NCBI RefSeq assembly: GCF_004004555.2
Contig: NZ_SACP01000031.1
Location: 1 to 64,000 of the forward strand
Origin: Methylobacterium oryzihabitans
GTDB lineage: Bacteria > Pseudomonadota > Alphaproteobacteria > Rhizobiales > Beijerinckiaceae
Length of the DNA stretch: 64,000 bases
Reading direction: 5' to 3'
Positions 8,315 to 17,793 of the stretch are shown here, one piece after another; the first letter of the stretch is position 1; each line of letters begins with the position of its first letter. The notes under the pieces were generated by a model. That model was not told the DNA's origin and made no database searches. It saw nothing but the letters and a program-made list of their open reading frames with translations. The position numbers were made by a program, and so were the translations under genes.

Positions 8315-9285
8315 GCCCCCGCGACCTCCTGCCCCTGGTCCTCGCCCTCGCGGCGCTGGCCGTCCTGCCCTTCCTCGGGCTGTCGGGCAGCGTGCTCAAC
8401 TTCCTCGTCACCACGCTCATCGTCGCGCTCGCGGGCCTGGGCTGGAACGTGCTCGGCGGCTTCGGCGGGCAGTATTCCTTCGGCCACGCCGCGTTCTTCG
8501 GCACCGGCGCCTACGCCACCGCGGTGCTGCAATTGAAGTTCGGCTGGAACGCCTGGGGCGCGCTCGCCGCCGGCATCGGCCTCGGGGCGCTCGTCGGCCT
8601 CGCCATCGGGTATCTGAGCTTCCGGGCCGGCCTGCGCGGCTCGTACTTCGCCCTGGTGACGCTCGCCTTCGCCGAGGTCTTCCGCATCCTGGCGAATTCC
8701 GCCGACTTCACCGGCGGCGCGGCCGGCCTGCTGCTGAAGCTCCAGCCGGGCGTCGCCACGCTGCAATTCGCCGACCGGAGATTCTTCTACCTCCTCGTCC
8801 TCGCCTTCGTCGGCGTCGCGCTGCTGGCATCGCGCTGGTTGGAGCGCTCGCGCTTCGGCGCCCATCTCATCGCCGTGCGCGAGAACGAGGAGGCAGCGCG
8901 CGCCCTCGGGGTCGATGCGCTGGCGGTGAAGCTGCGCGCCATCGCGCTCTCGGCCGCGATCACCGCGGCGGCGGGCGGGCTCTACGTGCAGTACTTCCTC
9001 TACCTCGATGCGACTGTGGCCTACGGCACCTGGATCTCGGTCGAGGCGCTGCTGGCGCCGATCGTCGGCGGCATTGGGACCGCCTTCGGGCCGCTCGTCG
9101 GGGCACTGGCGCTCCAGGGGCTCGGCGAGGTCACCAAGCACCTCGCCGGCGGCATCCCGGGGATCGACCTCGTGGTGTTCGGCGCCTGCCTGATCGCCGT
9201 CATCGCCTTCGCGCCGCAGGGCCTGCTCGGGCTGCGCCGACGGCGGAAGGTCGCCGGCAAGTCTGTCGCCGCGGCGGGGGCCTGA
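8311..9285 (+). CDS. livM: ABC transporter permease, LivM family
   Basis: 324 residues, ATG overlapping the livH stop (ATGA). About nine to ten membrane segments. Recognisable are LGWNVLGGFGGQYSFGHAAF in the second hydrophobic stretch, the docking helix SRFGAHLIAVRENEEAARAL near residue 190, and GGIGTAFGPLVGALAL in the last third. The C-terminus ends in a basic, non-conserved tail. It pairs with LivH to form the translocation path. Confidence 0.93.
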   Translation: MSPRDLLPLVLALAALAVLPFLGLSGSVLNFLVTTLIVALAGLGWNVLGGFGGQYSFGHAAFFGTGAYATAVLQLKFGWNAWGALAAGIGLGALVGLAIGYLSFRAGLRGSYFALVTLAFAEVFRILANSADFTGGAAGLLLKLQPGVATLQFADRRFFYLLVLAFVGVALLASRWLERSRFGAHLIAVRENEEAARALGVDALAVKLRAIALSAAITAAAGGLYVQYFLYLDATVAYGTWISVEALLAPIVGGIGTAFGPLVGALALQGLGEVTKHLAGGIPGIDLVVFGACLIAVIAFAPQGLLGLRRRRKVAGKSVAAAGA

Positions 9286-9288
9286 CCC

Positions 9289-10024
<736 letters not shown>

Positions 10025-10032
<8 letters not shown>

Positions 10033-10726
10033 GGTCGCGGGCCTGCGCGCCGGCTACGGCGCCACCGAGGTCCTGCGCGGCCTCGACCTGACGGTCCGGG
10101 CCGGCGAGATCGTCGCGGTGCTCGGCGCCAACGGCGTCGGCAAGACGACGCTCAACAAGGTCCTGTCCGGAATCGTCCCGGCGCGGTCCGGCGAGATCCG
10201 CTTCGACGGCCGGGCCATCACCACCGCCTCGTCCGCCGCGATCGTCGAGGCCGGGCTGATCCACGTGCCGGAAGGCCGCAAGATCTTCCCGAACCTCAGC
10301 GTGCGCGAGAACCTCGTGCTCGGCAGCTACAGGCGCGGCCGGGCGCGGCGATCCGACAACATCGAGCGGGTTTTTTCCACCTTCCCGCGCCTGCGCGAGC
10401 GGGGGAGCCAAGCCGCCGGCACCCTCTCGGGGGGCGAGCAGCAGATGCTCGCCATCGGCCGCGGCCTCATGGCCGAGCCGCGCCTGCTCATCCTCGACGA
10501 GCCGTCGCTCGGGCTCTCTCCGCTCCTCGTCGAGGAGATGTTCGCGCTCGTGCGCACCCTCAACCGCGAAGGTCTGCCGATCATGCTGGTGGAGCAGAAC
10601 GTGGTGCAGTCGCTCGATCTCGCGACCCGCGCCTACATCCTGGAGAACGGCACCGTGGCGCTGGACGGCGACGCCGCGACGCTCGCCGCCGACCCGGCCC
10701 TGCGCCGGGCCTATCTGGGGCTGTAG
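10025..10726 (+). CDS. livF: ABC transporter ATPase, LivF family
   Basis: 233 residues. Walker A GANGVGKTT at 34-42, signature LSGGEQQMLAIGRGL, Walker B LLILDEPSLGL and switch motif LVEQNV are all intact. The LivF hallmark IHVPEGRKIFPNLSVRENL is present. It completes the five-gene importer. The next gene, an MmgE/PrpD enzyme, follows after three bases, so transport and metabolism are one transcription unit. Confidence 0.93.
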
Positions 10727-10729
10727 GCG

Positions 10730-12124
10730 ATGGGCATCGTCACCCCCGGCATCGTCCCGGCGACAGCCCTGCTCGCCGAGCCGAGCCCTGCCTGGGTCAA
10801 CCGCTGGACTGCCTTCGCGGCGGACCTGTCGCCCGCCGACCTGCCCGAGGCGGTGGTCGAGCGCGCCCGCCTCGTCCTGCTCGATTCGCTGGGCGTCACC
10901 GCCGCCGGGATGCGCGAGCCGGAATGCCGGGCGCTCGCCGAGCGGCTCGCCGCCCGCCGCACCGGCCCGGCCCCGGCGATCGGCAGCGGTCTGTCGCTCG
11001 ATCCCCGCGACGCCGCCCTCGTCAACGGAACGGCGGGCACGACGCTCGAACTCGACGAGGGCAACCAGTACGCCCGCGGCCATCCGGCGATCCACGTCGT
11101 CCCGGCGGTGCTGGCCGCGGCGCAAGGGGCCGGCGCGTCCGGCGCCGACCTGATCGCCGCCCTCGTGCTCGGCTACGAGATCGGCGCGCGCATCGGCATC
11201 GCCTCGAAACTGCGGGTGACGATGCACCCGCACGGCACCTGGGGCACGGTGGGGGCGGCGCTCGGCGTCGCGAAGATCTTCGGCGCCGACGCCGCGATGA
11301 TCGGCCGGACGATCGGGCTCGCCTCGTCCCTGGGCCTCGGCACCAGCCGGCGCACGATGCTGGAGGGGGCGACGGTGCGCAACACCTATGCCGGCTTCTC
11401 CAACCAGCTCGGGCTGACCGCGTGGGACCTCGCCGAGAGCGTCTTCCTGCCCGAGCGCGACGGGATCGGCACCGTCTACGGCGGGATCCTGGCCGACGAC
11501 TTCTCGCCCGACGCGATGGTCGAGGAGTTGGGCTCCCGCTGGGAGATCGCCCGCAACTACTTCAAGCGCCACGCCGCCTGCCGCTACACTCACGGCGCCC
11601 TCGACGCCCTGGCGCGCATCCGCGCCGAGGCCGGCCCGCTCGACCCGGACTCGGTGCGCTCGGTCGAGGTCGCGACCTATGTCTGGGCGGCGCAGCTCGA
11701 CCATCCGGCACCCGGGACGATGCTGGCGGCGAAGTTCTCCCTGCCCTTCGTGCTGGCCACGGCGCTGGTGCGGGGCGAGGCGAACACCGACGCGTTCCGC
11801 GACGAGGCCCGAGCCGACCCTCGCATCCTGGCGCTCGCCCGCCGGGTGAGGGTGCAGGAGGATCCCGCCATGACCGCGCAATTGCCGGGCCTGCGGCCCG
11901 CGACGGTCACGCTGACGCTGGCCGACGGCCGCGTGCTCTCAGGTCAGGCGCTGACCAACCGCGGCGACACCGAGGATCCGTACTCGGCGGACGACGTGCG
12001 GGAGAAGTTCCGGGCGCTCGCCGGGCCGGTCTGGGGGGCGGAGCGGAGCGAGGCGATCGTCGCGGCGGTGGCGGGGATCGACCGGGCGGAGGGGGTTGAG
12101 GAGGTGTTGGCTCTCGTAGCGTGA
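10730..12124 (+). CDS. MmgE/PrpD family protein
   Basis: 464 residues from an ATG three bases after livF. The family pattern is clear: an N-terminal helical domain with VVERARLVLLDSLGVTAAGM, then DPRDAALVNGTAGTTLELDE, the conserved HPAIHVVPAVLAAAQ and the MHPHGTWGTVGAALGVAKIF stretch, and later YFKRHAACRYTHGALDAL. Known members include 2-methylcitrate dehydratase, cis-aconitate decarboxylase and iminodisuccinate epimerase, which act on carboxylic acids next to a carbon-carbon double bond or an alpha-carbon stereocentre. With a hydratase pair and a lyase in the same cluster, a dehydratase or isomerase role on an alkylated dicarboxylic acid is plausible. The exact reaction cannot be read from sequence. 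Confidence 0.88.
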   Translation: MGIVTPGIVPATALLAEPSPAWVNRWTAFAADLSPADLPEAVVERARLVLLDSLGVTAAGMREPECRALAERLAARRTGPAPAIGSGLSLDPRDAALVNGTAGTTLELDEGNQYARGHPAIHVVPAVLAAAQGAGASGADLIAALVLGYEIGARIGIASKLRVTMHPHGTWGTVGAALGVAKIFGADAAMIGRTIGLASSLGLGTSRRTMLEGATVRNTYAGFSNQLGLTAWDLAESVFLPERDGIGTVYGGILADDFSPDAMVEELGSRWEIARNYFKRHAACRYTHGALDALARIRAEAGPLDPDSVRSVEVATYVWAAQLDHPAPGTMLAAKFSLPFVLATALVRGEANTDAFRDEARADPRILALARRVRVQEDPAMTAQLPGLRPATVTLTLADGRVLSGQALTNRGDTEDPYSADDVREKFRALAGPVWGAERSEAIVAAVAGIDRAEGVEEVLALVA

Positions 12125-12266
12125 GGTCCACCCCGAAGACATCTTCCGATGAACGCTGGTGATACAAGGCCGGACGCTTGGAGCAACGTCTATCAATACA
12201 AAGACCAAGATCACTCATCTAACAGAAAAGCACGGATTTCTCCTTTCCCCGAGGACGGTAGGGCTG

Positions 12267-12507
12267 GCAGGGCTGTCCGGGGAAAAGAAATGGCACGGGT
12301 TTCCCCTCCCCCCTCTGCGGGGGAGGGTGCCCCACGGAGTGGGGCGGGAGAGGGGGCGCCGCTTCCGGAGAAGTCGCGCGCTCCATGAAGGGCGCCACCT
12401 GGAACAGCGTCGCGCTGCCCCTCTCCCGCCCGGCTCCGCCGGGCACCCTCCCCCGCGGAGGGGGGAGGGAGAAATCCGAGCCCCTTCTTTTCCCCGGACA
12501 GCCCTGC
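12267..12507. repeat. 241-bp long inverted repeat element between two pathway genes
   Basis: The outer 23-base arms (12267-12289 and 12485-12507, GCAGGGCTGTCCGGGGAAAA plus GAA) are perfectly complementary. Inside them, a second pair of about 52-base arms, one ending in GGGCGGGAGAGGGG, pairs with few mismatches. The loop of about 60 bases holds no gene. This looks like a non-autonomous palindromic element (MITE- or REP-like) and would fold into a large RNA hairpin in the transcript. It fills most of the 12125-12573 gap between the MmgE/PrpD and lyase genes. Nothing else is visible in that gap. Confidence 0.8.
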
Positions 12508-12573
12508 GCCCGCGGGGAGAGGAGGATGCGCACCACGCCAATACGTGAAACCGAACGAGGAACACCCCGCGTC

Positions 12574-13440
12574 ATGTCCCTGAAGTCCCGTCTCGCCGAG
12601 GACCGCGTCCTCGTCGCTCCGGGCGTCTACGACGCCCTCACGGCCTCGATCGCCACCGATGCGGGCTTCGAGGCGCTGTACCTCTCGGGCGCGGCCCTCG
12701 CCTATACGCGGCTGGGCCGGCCGGATATCGGCCTCGTCTCGATGAGCGAGGTCGCCGAGACCGTGACCCTGGTGCGCGACCGGGTGGCCACGCCCCTCGT
12801 GGTCGATGCCGACAACGGCTACGGCAACGCGCTGAACGTCGAGCGCACCGTGCGGCTGTTCGAGCGCGCCGGCGCCAGCGCGATCCAGCTTGAGGACCAG
12901 AGCTACCCGAAACGCTGCGGCCACCTTCAGGACAAGACCCTGATCGGGACGGCCGACATGGTCGGCAAGATCCGGGCGGCGCTCGACGCGCGGGCGAGCG
13001 CCGAGACCCTGATCGTCGCCCGCACCGACGCGGTCGCCGTCGAAGGCTTCGAGCGGGCGATCGAGCGGGCCCGGGCCTACGCGGAGGCCGGCGCCGACGT
13101 GCTGTTCGTCGAGGCGCCGCGCTCGGCCGACCAGCTTGCCGCGGTGACGAAGGCTCTCGGCGGTAGCCGGCCGCTCGTCGCCAACATGGTCGAGGGCGGC
13201 GACACGCCGCTGTCTTCGGCGGCCGATCTCGGGGCGCTCGGCTTTCGCCTCGTGATCTTCCCCGGCGGCATCGTGCGGGCGCTCGCCCGCACCGCGAAGG
13301 ATTATTACGGCTCGCTCGCCAAGGCCGGCACCAACGCCCCGTTCGCCGACCGGATGTTCGATTTCGGCGAGCTCAACGCCCTGATCGGCACCCCCGAGAT
13401 GCTGGCCCGCGGCCGCGCCTACGAGGGTTCTGCCCGATGA
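12574..13440 (+). CDS. PEP mutase/isocitrate lyase superfamily lyase
   Basis: 288 residues. The start at 12574 follows ACGAGGA; a longer frame exists upstream but runs through the inverted repeat. The barrel motifs are intact: APGVYDALTASIATDAGFEA, the metal-binding VVDADNGYGN (near 77-84), IQLEDQSYPKRCGH with the putative catalytic Cys115, and FVEAPRSADQ. KRCGH is the mark of true lyases such as 2-methylisocitrate lyase and 2,3-dimethylmalate lyase, whereas phosphonomutases and oxaloacetate decarboxylases of the family lack this Cys. Reaction class: retro-aldol cleavage of a 2- or 3-substituted malate or isocitrate to a 2-oxoacid and a carboxylate. It overlaps the next gene by ATGA. Confidence 0.85.
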   Translation: MSLKSRLAEDRVLVAPGVYDALTASIATDAGFEALYLSGAALAYTRLGRPDIGLVSMSEVAETVTLVRDRVATPLVVDADNGYGNALNVERTVRLFERAGASAIQLEDQSYPKRCGHLQDKTLIGTADMVGKIRAALDARASAETLIVARTDAVAVEGFERAIERARAYAEAGADVLFVEAPRSADQLAAVTKALGGSRPLVANMVEGGDTPLSSAADLGALGFRLVIFPGGIVRALARTAKDYYGSLAKAGTNAPFADRMFDFGELNALIGTPEMLARGRAYEGSAR

Positions 13441-15122
13441 CCGCGATCGATCCCGTCACCCTGGCGGTGCTGAAGGGCCGCCTGGAGCAGATCGCCGACG
13501 AGATGGACGCGACGCTCTACCGCTCGGCCTTCAACCCGATCATCGCCGAGGCCCGCGACGCCTGCCACGGCCTCTACCACGCCACCACCGGCGACACCCT
13601 GGTCCAGGGCACCAAGGGCCTGCCGATCTTCGTCGGCGCCATGGCCTTCGCGGTGAAGGCGGTGATCGCCAAGGTCGAGCGCGAGGGCGGCCTGGAGCCC
13701 GGCGACACCTTCCTGTTCAACGATCCCTACAGCGGCGGCACCCACCTCAACGACTTCCGGCTCGTCCGCCCGGTGTTCCGCGACGGACATCTGTTCTGCT
13801 GGCTCGCCTCGGTCGGCCACTGGCTCGACATCGGCGGCAACGTGCCGGGCGGCTACAACCCGAAGGCCACCGAGAGCTTCCAGGAGGGCGTGCGCTTCCC
13901 GCCCGTCAAGCTCTTCTCCGCCGGGCGCCTGAGCCAGGACATCGTCGACATCCTGGCCGCCAACACCCGGGTGCCGACCTCGAACTGGGGCGACCTCAAC
14001 GGCCAGCTCAACGCCCTCGACCTCGGCGAGCGCCGCTTCACCGCGCTCCTCGACGAGTACGGCGACGCCACGGTGGATGCGGCCTTCGCGGCCTTTTCCG
14101 ACCGGGCCGAGGCGCTGATGCGCGCCGCCATCCGCGCCCTGCCGGACGGCCGCTACGGCTTCGAAGACGTGCTCGACAACGACGGCATCACCGACGAGCC
14201 CCTGACCATCGCCCTCGACCTCACCATCGAGGGCGATCGGATGGCGCTCGACTTCTCGCGCTCCTCGGCCCCCGCGCAGGGACCGATCAACATCTCGCAC
14301 GCGACCACGGTGGCGGCCTGCTACGTGGCCCTGAAGCACGTCTTCACCGAGGTGCCGGCCAATGCCGGCTGCCTGCGGCCGATCGCCTTCACGGTGCCGG
14401 AGACGACGCTGCTGGGCGCCGGCGCGCCCAAGCCCATGGCCGGCTACACCGAGACGATCCTGCGGCTGATCGGCGTGGTTCTGGGCGCCCTCGCGCAGGC
14501 CGATCCGGCGCGGGCGACCGCCGCGCCGTTCGGCACCATCAACGCGCTGTCGCTGGCCGGACACCGGCCGGACGGCTCGCGCTGGGTGATGTTCTCGTTC
14601 TTCGGCGGGGGCTTGGGCGGCAACCCGGACACCGACGGGCTCAGCCACGCCAACAACCCGATCTCGACCGCGACGATCCCGCCGGTCGAGATTCTCGAAG
14701 CCGCCTATCCGGTCGTCTTCACGCAATGGGCCCTGCGGCCCGACAGTGCCGGGGCCGGCGCCCATCGCGGCGGCCTGGGCGCCGTCTACGAGATCGAGAC
14801 CCTGACCGATGCCGACGTGTTCCTGCTCGGCGAGCGCGGCAAGGTGGCGCCGTTCGGCGTCGAGGGCGGCAAGCCGGCGGCGCTCAACCGCTTCGCCTGG
14901 CAGACGCAGGACGGCTGGGCGAGCCCGCCGATGGTGTCGAAGGTCACCGACGTGCGGATCAGGGCCGGCGAGCGGGTGCGGCTCGAAACTCCCGGCGGCG
15001 GCGGATACGGCCACCCGGCCGGGCGCGACCCCGACGCCCTGAGCCGCGACCTGCGCCTCGGCTACGTCACGCCGGAGGCCGCCGCCCGCGACTACGCCCC
15101 GACGACCGGAGAGACCCGATGA
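13437..15122 (+). CDS. hyuB: Hydantoinase/oxoprolinase subunit B (HyuB family)
   Basis: 561 residues, near the usual length. The N-terminal DPVTLAVLKGRLEQIADEM and the conserved GDTFLFNDPYSGGTHLNDF identify the HyuB/5-oxoprolinase beta family. GGLGAVYEIETL and the C-terminal ETPGGGGYGHP are also standard. With HyuA it forms an ATP-dependent hydrolase opening N-heterocyclic amides; known members act on N-methylhydantoin, 5-oxoproline, caprolactam, or carboxylate acetone and acetophenone. The gene overlaps the lyase before it and hyuA after it by ATGA, so the subunits are made in step. Substrate is not decidable from sequence. Confidence 0.92.
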   Translation: MTAIDPVTLAVLKGRLEQIADEMDATLYRSAFNPIIAEARDACHGLYHATTGDTLVQGTKGLPIFVGAMAFAVKAVIAKVEREGGLEPGDTFLFNDPYSGGTHLNDFRLVRPVFRDGHLFCWLASVGHWLDIGGNVPGGYNPKATESFQEGVRFPPVKLFSAGRLSQDIVDILAANTRVPTSNWGDLNGQLNALDLGERRFTALLDEYGDATVDAAFAAFSDRAEALMRAAIRALPDGRYGFEDVLDNDGITDEPLTIALDLTIEGDRMALDFSRSSAPAQGPINISHATTVAACYVALKHVFTEVPANAGCLRPIAFTVPETTLLGAGAPKPMAGYTETILRLIGVVLGALAQADPARATAAPFGTINALSLAGHRPDGSRWVMFSFFGGGLGGNPDTDGLSHANNPISTATIPPVEILEAAYPVVFTQWALRPDSAGAGAHRGGLGAVYEIETLTDADVFLLGERGKVAPFGVEGGKPAALNRFAWQTQDGWASPPMVSKVTDVRIRAGERVRLETPGGGGYGHPAGRDPDALSRDLRLGYVTPEAAARDYAPTTGETR

Positions 15123-17185
15123 CCCCCCGCGCCATCGTCGGCGTCGATGTCGGCGGCACCTTCACCGATCTCTTCTACTACGACGAGGCCGCCGGCCGCT
15201 TCCGGACCGGCAAGGTGCCGTCGAACCGCGGCGACGAGGCGGTCGGCTTCCTCGCCGGGCTGAAAGGGTTCGGCCCGGTCGCCGGACTCGCCTCGATCGT
15301 CCACGGCACGACCGTGGGCACCAACGCGCTCCTGGAGCGCAAAGGCGCCCGCATCGGCCTCATCACCACGCGCGGCTTTCGCGACGTGCTCGAGATGCGC
15401 CGGCGCGACCGGCGCCACACCTGGGGCCTGTGGGGCGATTTCGTCCCCGTCGTCGACCGCGACCTGCGGTTGGAGGTCGACGAGCGGACGCTCGCCGACG
15501 GGGCGATCCGTCAAGCCGTCGATCCGGAGCAGGTGGCCGAGGCCGCCCGCGCGCTGCTGGCGAACGGCGCCGAGGCCCTGGCGATCTGCTTCGTCAACGC
15601 CTACGCCAACCCGGAGAACGAGCGGGTGGCCCTCGAAGCGGCGAGCGCCGTGTGGCCGAACGCCAACGTGGAGCGCTCGTCCGGCATCCTGCCGGAGATC
15701 CGCGAGTTCGAGCGCACCTCGACCACGGTGCTCAACGCCTACCTGCAGCCGGTCGTCGGCAACTACCTCGGCAAGCTCGACCGGGCGCTCGAATCGGAAG
15801 GCTTTTCGGGGCGCTTCCACATCGTCCAGTCGAATGGCGGCGTGATGTCCACCGCCACCGCCCGCCGGCTTCCCGTCCGCACCGCGCTCTCGGGTCCCGC
15901 CGCCGGCGTGATCGCGGCCGCCGCCATCGCCAAGGCGGCCGGCTTCCCGAACGTGATCACGGGCGACCTCGGCGGCACCTCCTTCGACGTGTCGCTGGTG
16001 GTCGAGGGCGAGACCGCGCTCGCCGCCCAGACGACAATCGATTTCGGCCTCGTCATCCGCACGCCGATGATCGAGATCAGCACCATCGGGGCCGGCGGCG
16101 GCTCGATCGCCCACGTCGATGCCGGCGGTCTGCTTCAGGTCGGGCCGGAGAGCGCGGGCTCGCGGCCGGGCCCGGTCTGCTACGGCCAGGGCAACACCCG
16201 CCCGACGCTGACCGACGCCAACGTGGTGCTCGGCCGCATCAACGCCGAGCGGCCGATCGGCGGCGCCTTGAAGCGCCTCGACGTCGAGGCCGCGAAGGCG
16301 GCGATCCACGAGCACGTCGCCGCGCCGCTCGGCCTCGACGTGATGGCGGCGGCCGAAGCCATCGTTCGCGTCGCCGACGGCAAGATGGCGGGCGCGATCC
16401 GCCTCGTCTCGATCGAGCGCGGCCACGATCCCCAGAAATTCGCCGCGGTGCCGTTCGGCGGCGGGGGGGCGCTGCATGTCGGGGCGCTGATCAAGGATGT
16501 GGGCCTGCGCGGCGCCCTGGTGCCGCGCTATCCGGGCGTCACCTCGGCGCTGGGCTGCGTCATCGCCGACATACGCCACGATCAGGTCCAGACCCTCAAC
16601 CTGTCGCTCGCCGGCCTCGACGCCGCCGCCCTCGACCGGCGGATGGTGGCGGAGGCGCAGGCCGCGCGCGAGGTCGTGGAGGCCGCCGGCCTCACCGTCT
16701 CGCGCATCGACACGGTGTTCGAGCTCGACATGCACTATGTCGGCCAGACCCACACCGTCGCGGTGGCGCTCCCCGTGACGGTCGAGAACGGCACCACCGG
16801 CGTCACGCCGGCGGTGATCCAGGCGGCGTTCGAGGCGGCCTACCGCACCTCGTTCAGCCGGCTGCTGCCGGGCCTCGGCACCCGCATCGTCAACCTGCGC
16901 ACCGCCGCGATCGGCCGGCGGCCGCATTTCGACCTCGCCGCCCTGGCGCCGGGACCCGACGCCTCGCTGGAGGCCGCCCGCCTCGGCCACCGTCCGGTCT
17001 GGTTCAGCGGCGCGTGGCACGAGGCGTCGGTCTACGCCCGCCTCGCGCTGCCGGTCGGCGCCGAGATTCCGGGCCCGGCGATCCTGGAGCAGCCGGACGC
17101 CACCACCGTGGTCGATCCCGACCTGACGGCGCGGGTCGACCGTCTCGGCAACGTCGTGGTCACCCGCACGGGAGAGCCCGCATGA
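15119..17185 (+). CDS. hyuA: Hydantoinase/oxoprolinase subunit A (HyuA family)
   Basis: 688 residues. The start is the ATG overlapping the hyuB stop. The N-terminus has the ASKHA-type nucleotide-binding loop GVDVGGTFTDLFYYD, then HGTTVGTNALLERKGARIGL, the central SGPAAGVIAAAAIAKAAG, GDLGGTSFDVSLV, and STIGAGGGSIAHVDAGGLLQ. These are the ATP-binding and metal-binding elements of HyuA/5-oxoprolinase alpha. The C-terminal domain includes the PGPAILEQPDATTVVDP segment typical of the family. It works with HyuB and is the only obvious ATP-using enzyme in the pathway apart from the importer. Confidence 0.93.
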   Translation: MTPRAIVGVDVGGTFTDLFYYDEAAGRFRTGKVPSNRGDEAVGFLAGLKGFGPVAGLASIVHGTTVGTNALLERKGARIGLITTRGFRDVLEMRRRDRRHTWGLWGDFVPVVDRDLRLEVDERTLADGAIRQAVDPEQVAEAARALLANGAEALAICFVNAYANPENERVALEAASAVWPNANVERSSGILPEIREFERTSTTVLNAYLQPVVGNYLGKLDRALESEGFSGRFHIVQSNGGVMSTATARRLPVRTALSGPAAGVIAAAAIAKAAGFPNVITGDLGGTSFDVSLVVEGETALAAQTTIDFGLVIRTPMIEISTIGAGGGSIAHVDAGGLLQVGPESAGSRPGPVCYGQGNTRPTLTDANVVLGRINAERPIGGALKRLDVEAAKAAIHEHVAAPLGLDVMAAAEAIVRVADGKMAGAIRLVSIERGHDPQKFAAVPFGGGGALHVGALIKDVGLRGALVPRYPGVTSALGCVIADIRHDQVQTLNLSLAGLDAAALDRRMVAEAQAAREVVEAAGLTVSRIDTVFELDMHYVGQTHTVAVALPVTVENGTTGVTPAVIQAAFEAAYRTSFSRLLPGLGTRIVNLRTAAIGRRPHFDLAALAPGPDASLEAARLGHRPVWFSGAWHEASVYARLALPVGAEIPGPAILEQPDATTVVDPDLTARVDRLGNVVVTRTGEPA

Positions 17186-17793
17186 GCCATGGTCCGGTCC
17201 CGATGGAGCGCACCGCCCTCCTGATCTGCGACCTCCAGAACGACTTCCTGCACCCGGACGGCGCCTATGGCCGCGCCGGGCAGGCGGCGCCCGAGATCGC
17301 CGCCGTACCCGCAACGGTGCGGCCGCTGGCCGAGCTGATCCGGGCGCAGGGCGGGTTCATCGTCTCGACCCACTTCACGCTCGTGCCGGGCAAGGGCGGC
17401 GAGCCCTTGATCTCGCCGCACCTGCGCGAGTTGCGGCCGTTCCTGACGCGCGGCGACTTCCTGCCCGGCGCCTGGGGCCACGCGCTCGTGGACGAACTCC
17501 AGCCCGCCGACCTCTCGGTCGAGAAGGTCGCCTACTCGGCCTTCTACATGACCCGGCTCGAATGGGTGCTGCGCAAGGCCGGGATCGAGCGGCTGATCGT
17601 GTCGGGCATCGTCACCAACGGCGGCGTCGCCTCGACGGTCCGCGACGCCCATGTCCGCGACTTCTCGGTCACCGTCCTGTCCGACGGCTGCGCCGCCTTC
17701 TCGCCCTCCGTGCACCGGACCGCGATCGAGGCGCTCAAGCCGGTCTGCCGGGTGGCGGAGGTCGCCGAGATCCTGGCGGAGCTGTCGGCATGA
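17182..17793 (+). CDS. Isochorismatase-fold protein lacking the catalytic cysteine
   Basis: 203 residues, ATGA overlap on both sides. The fold is plain: ALLICDLQNDF with Asp17, then EKVAYSAFY with Lys115, and SGIVTNGGVASTVRDAHVRD. In cysteine hydrolases of this family (nicotinamidase, maleamate amidohydrolase, N-carbamoylsarcosine amidase) the third triad member is a Cys two residues after the TN pair; here it is Gly148. EntB-type isochorismatases also lack the cysteine. The protein may therefore catalyse a non-amidase reaction, work differently, or bind without cleaving. Its place between hyuA and a flavoprotein ties it to the pathway. Confidence 0.85.
   Translation: MSHGPVPMERTALLICDLQNDFLHPDGAYGRAGQAAPEIAAVPATVRPLAELIRAQGGFIVSTHFTLVPGKGGEPLISPHLRELRPFLTRGDFLPGAWGHALVDELQPADLSVEKVAYSAFYMTRLEWVLRKAGIERLIVSGIVTNGGVASTVRDAHVRDFSVTVLSDGCAAFSPSVHRTAIEALKPVCRVAEVAEILAELSA

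Noticed and set aside
12385..12573. N-terminal extension of the lyase from an upstream ATG
   Set aside because: The extension is encoded by an inverted repeat arm and has no similarity to the family; the ATG at 12574 gives the normal length.
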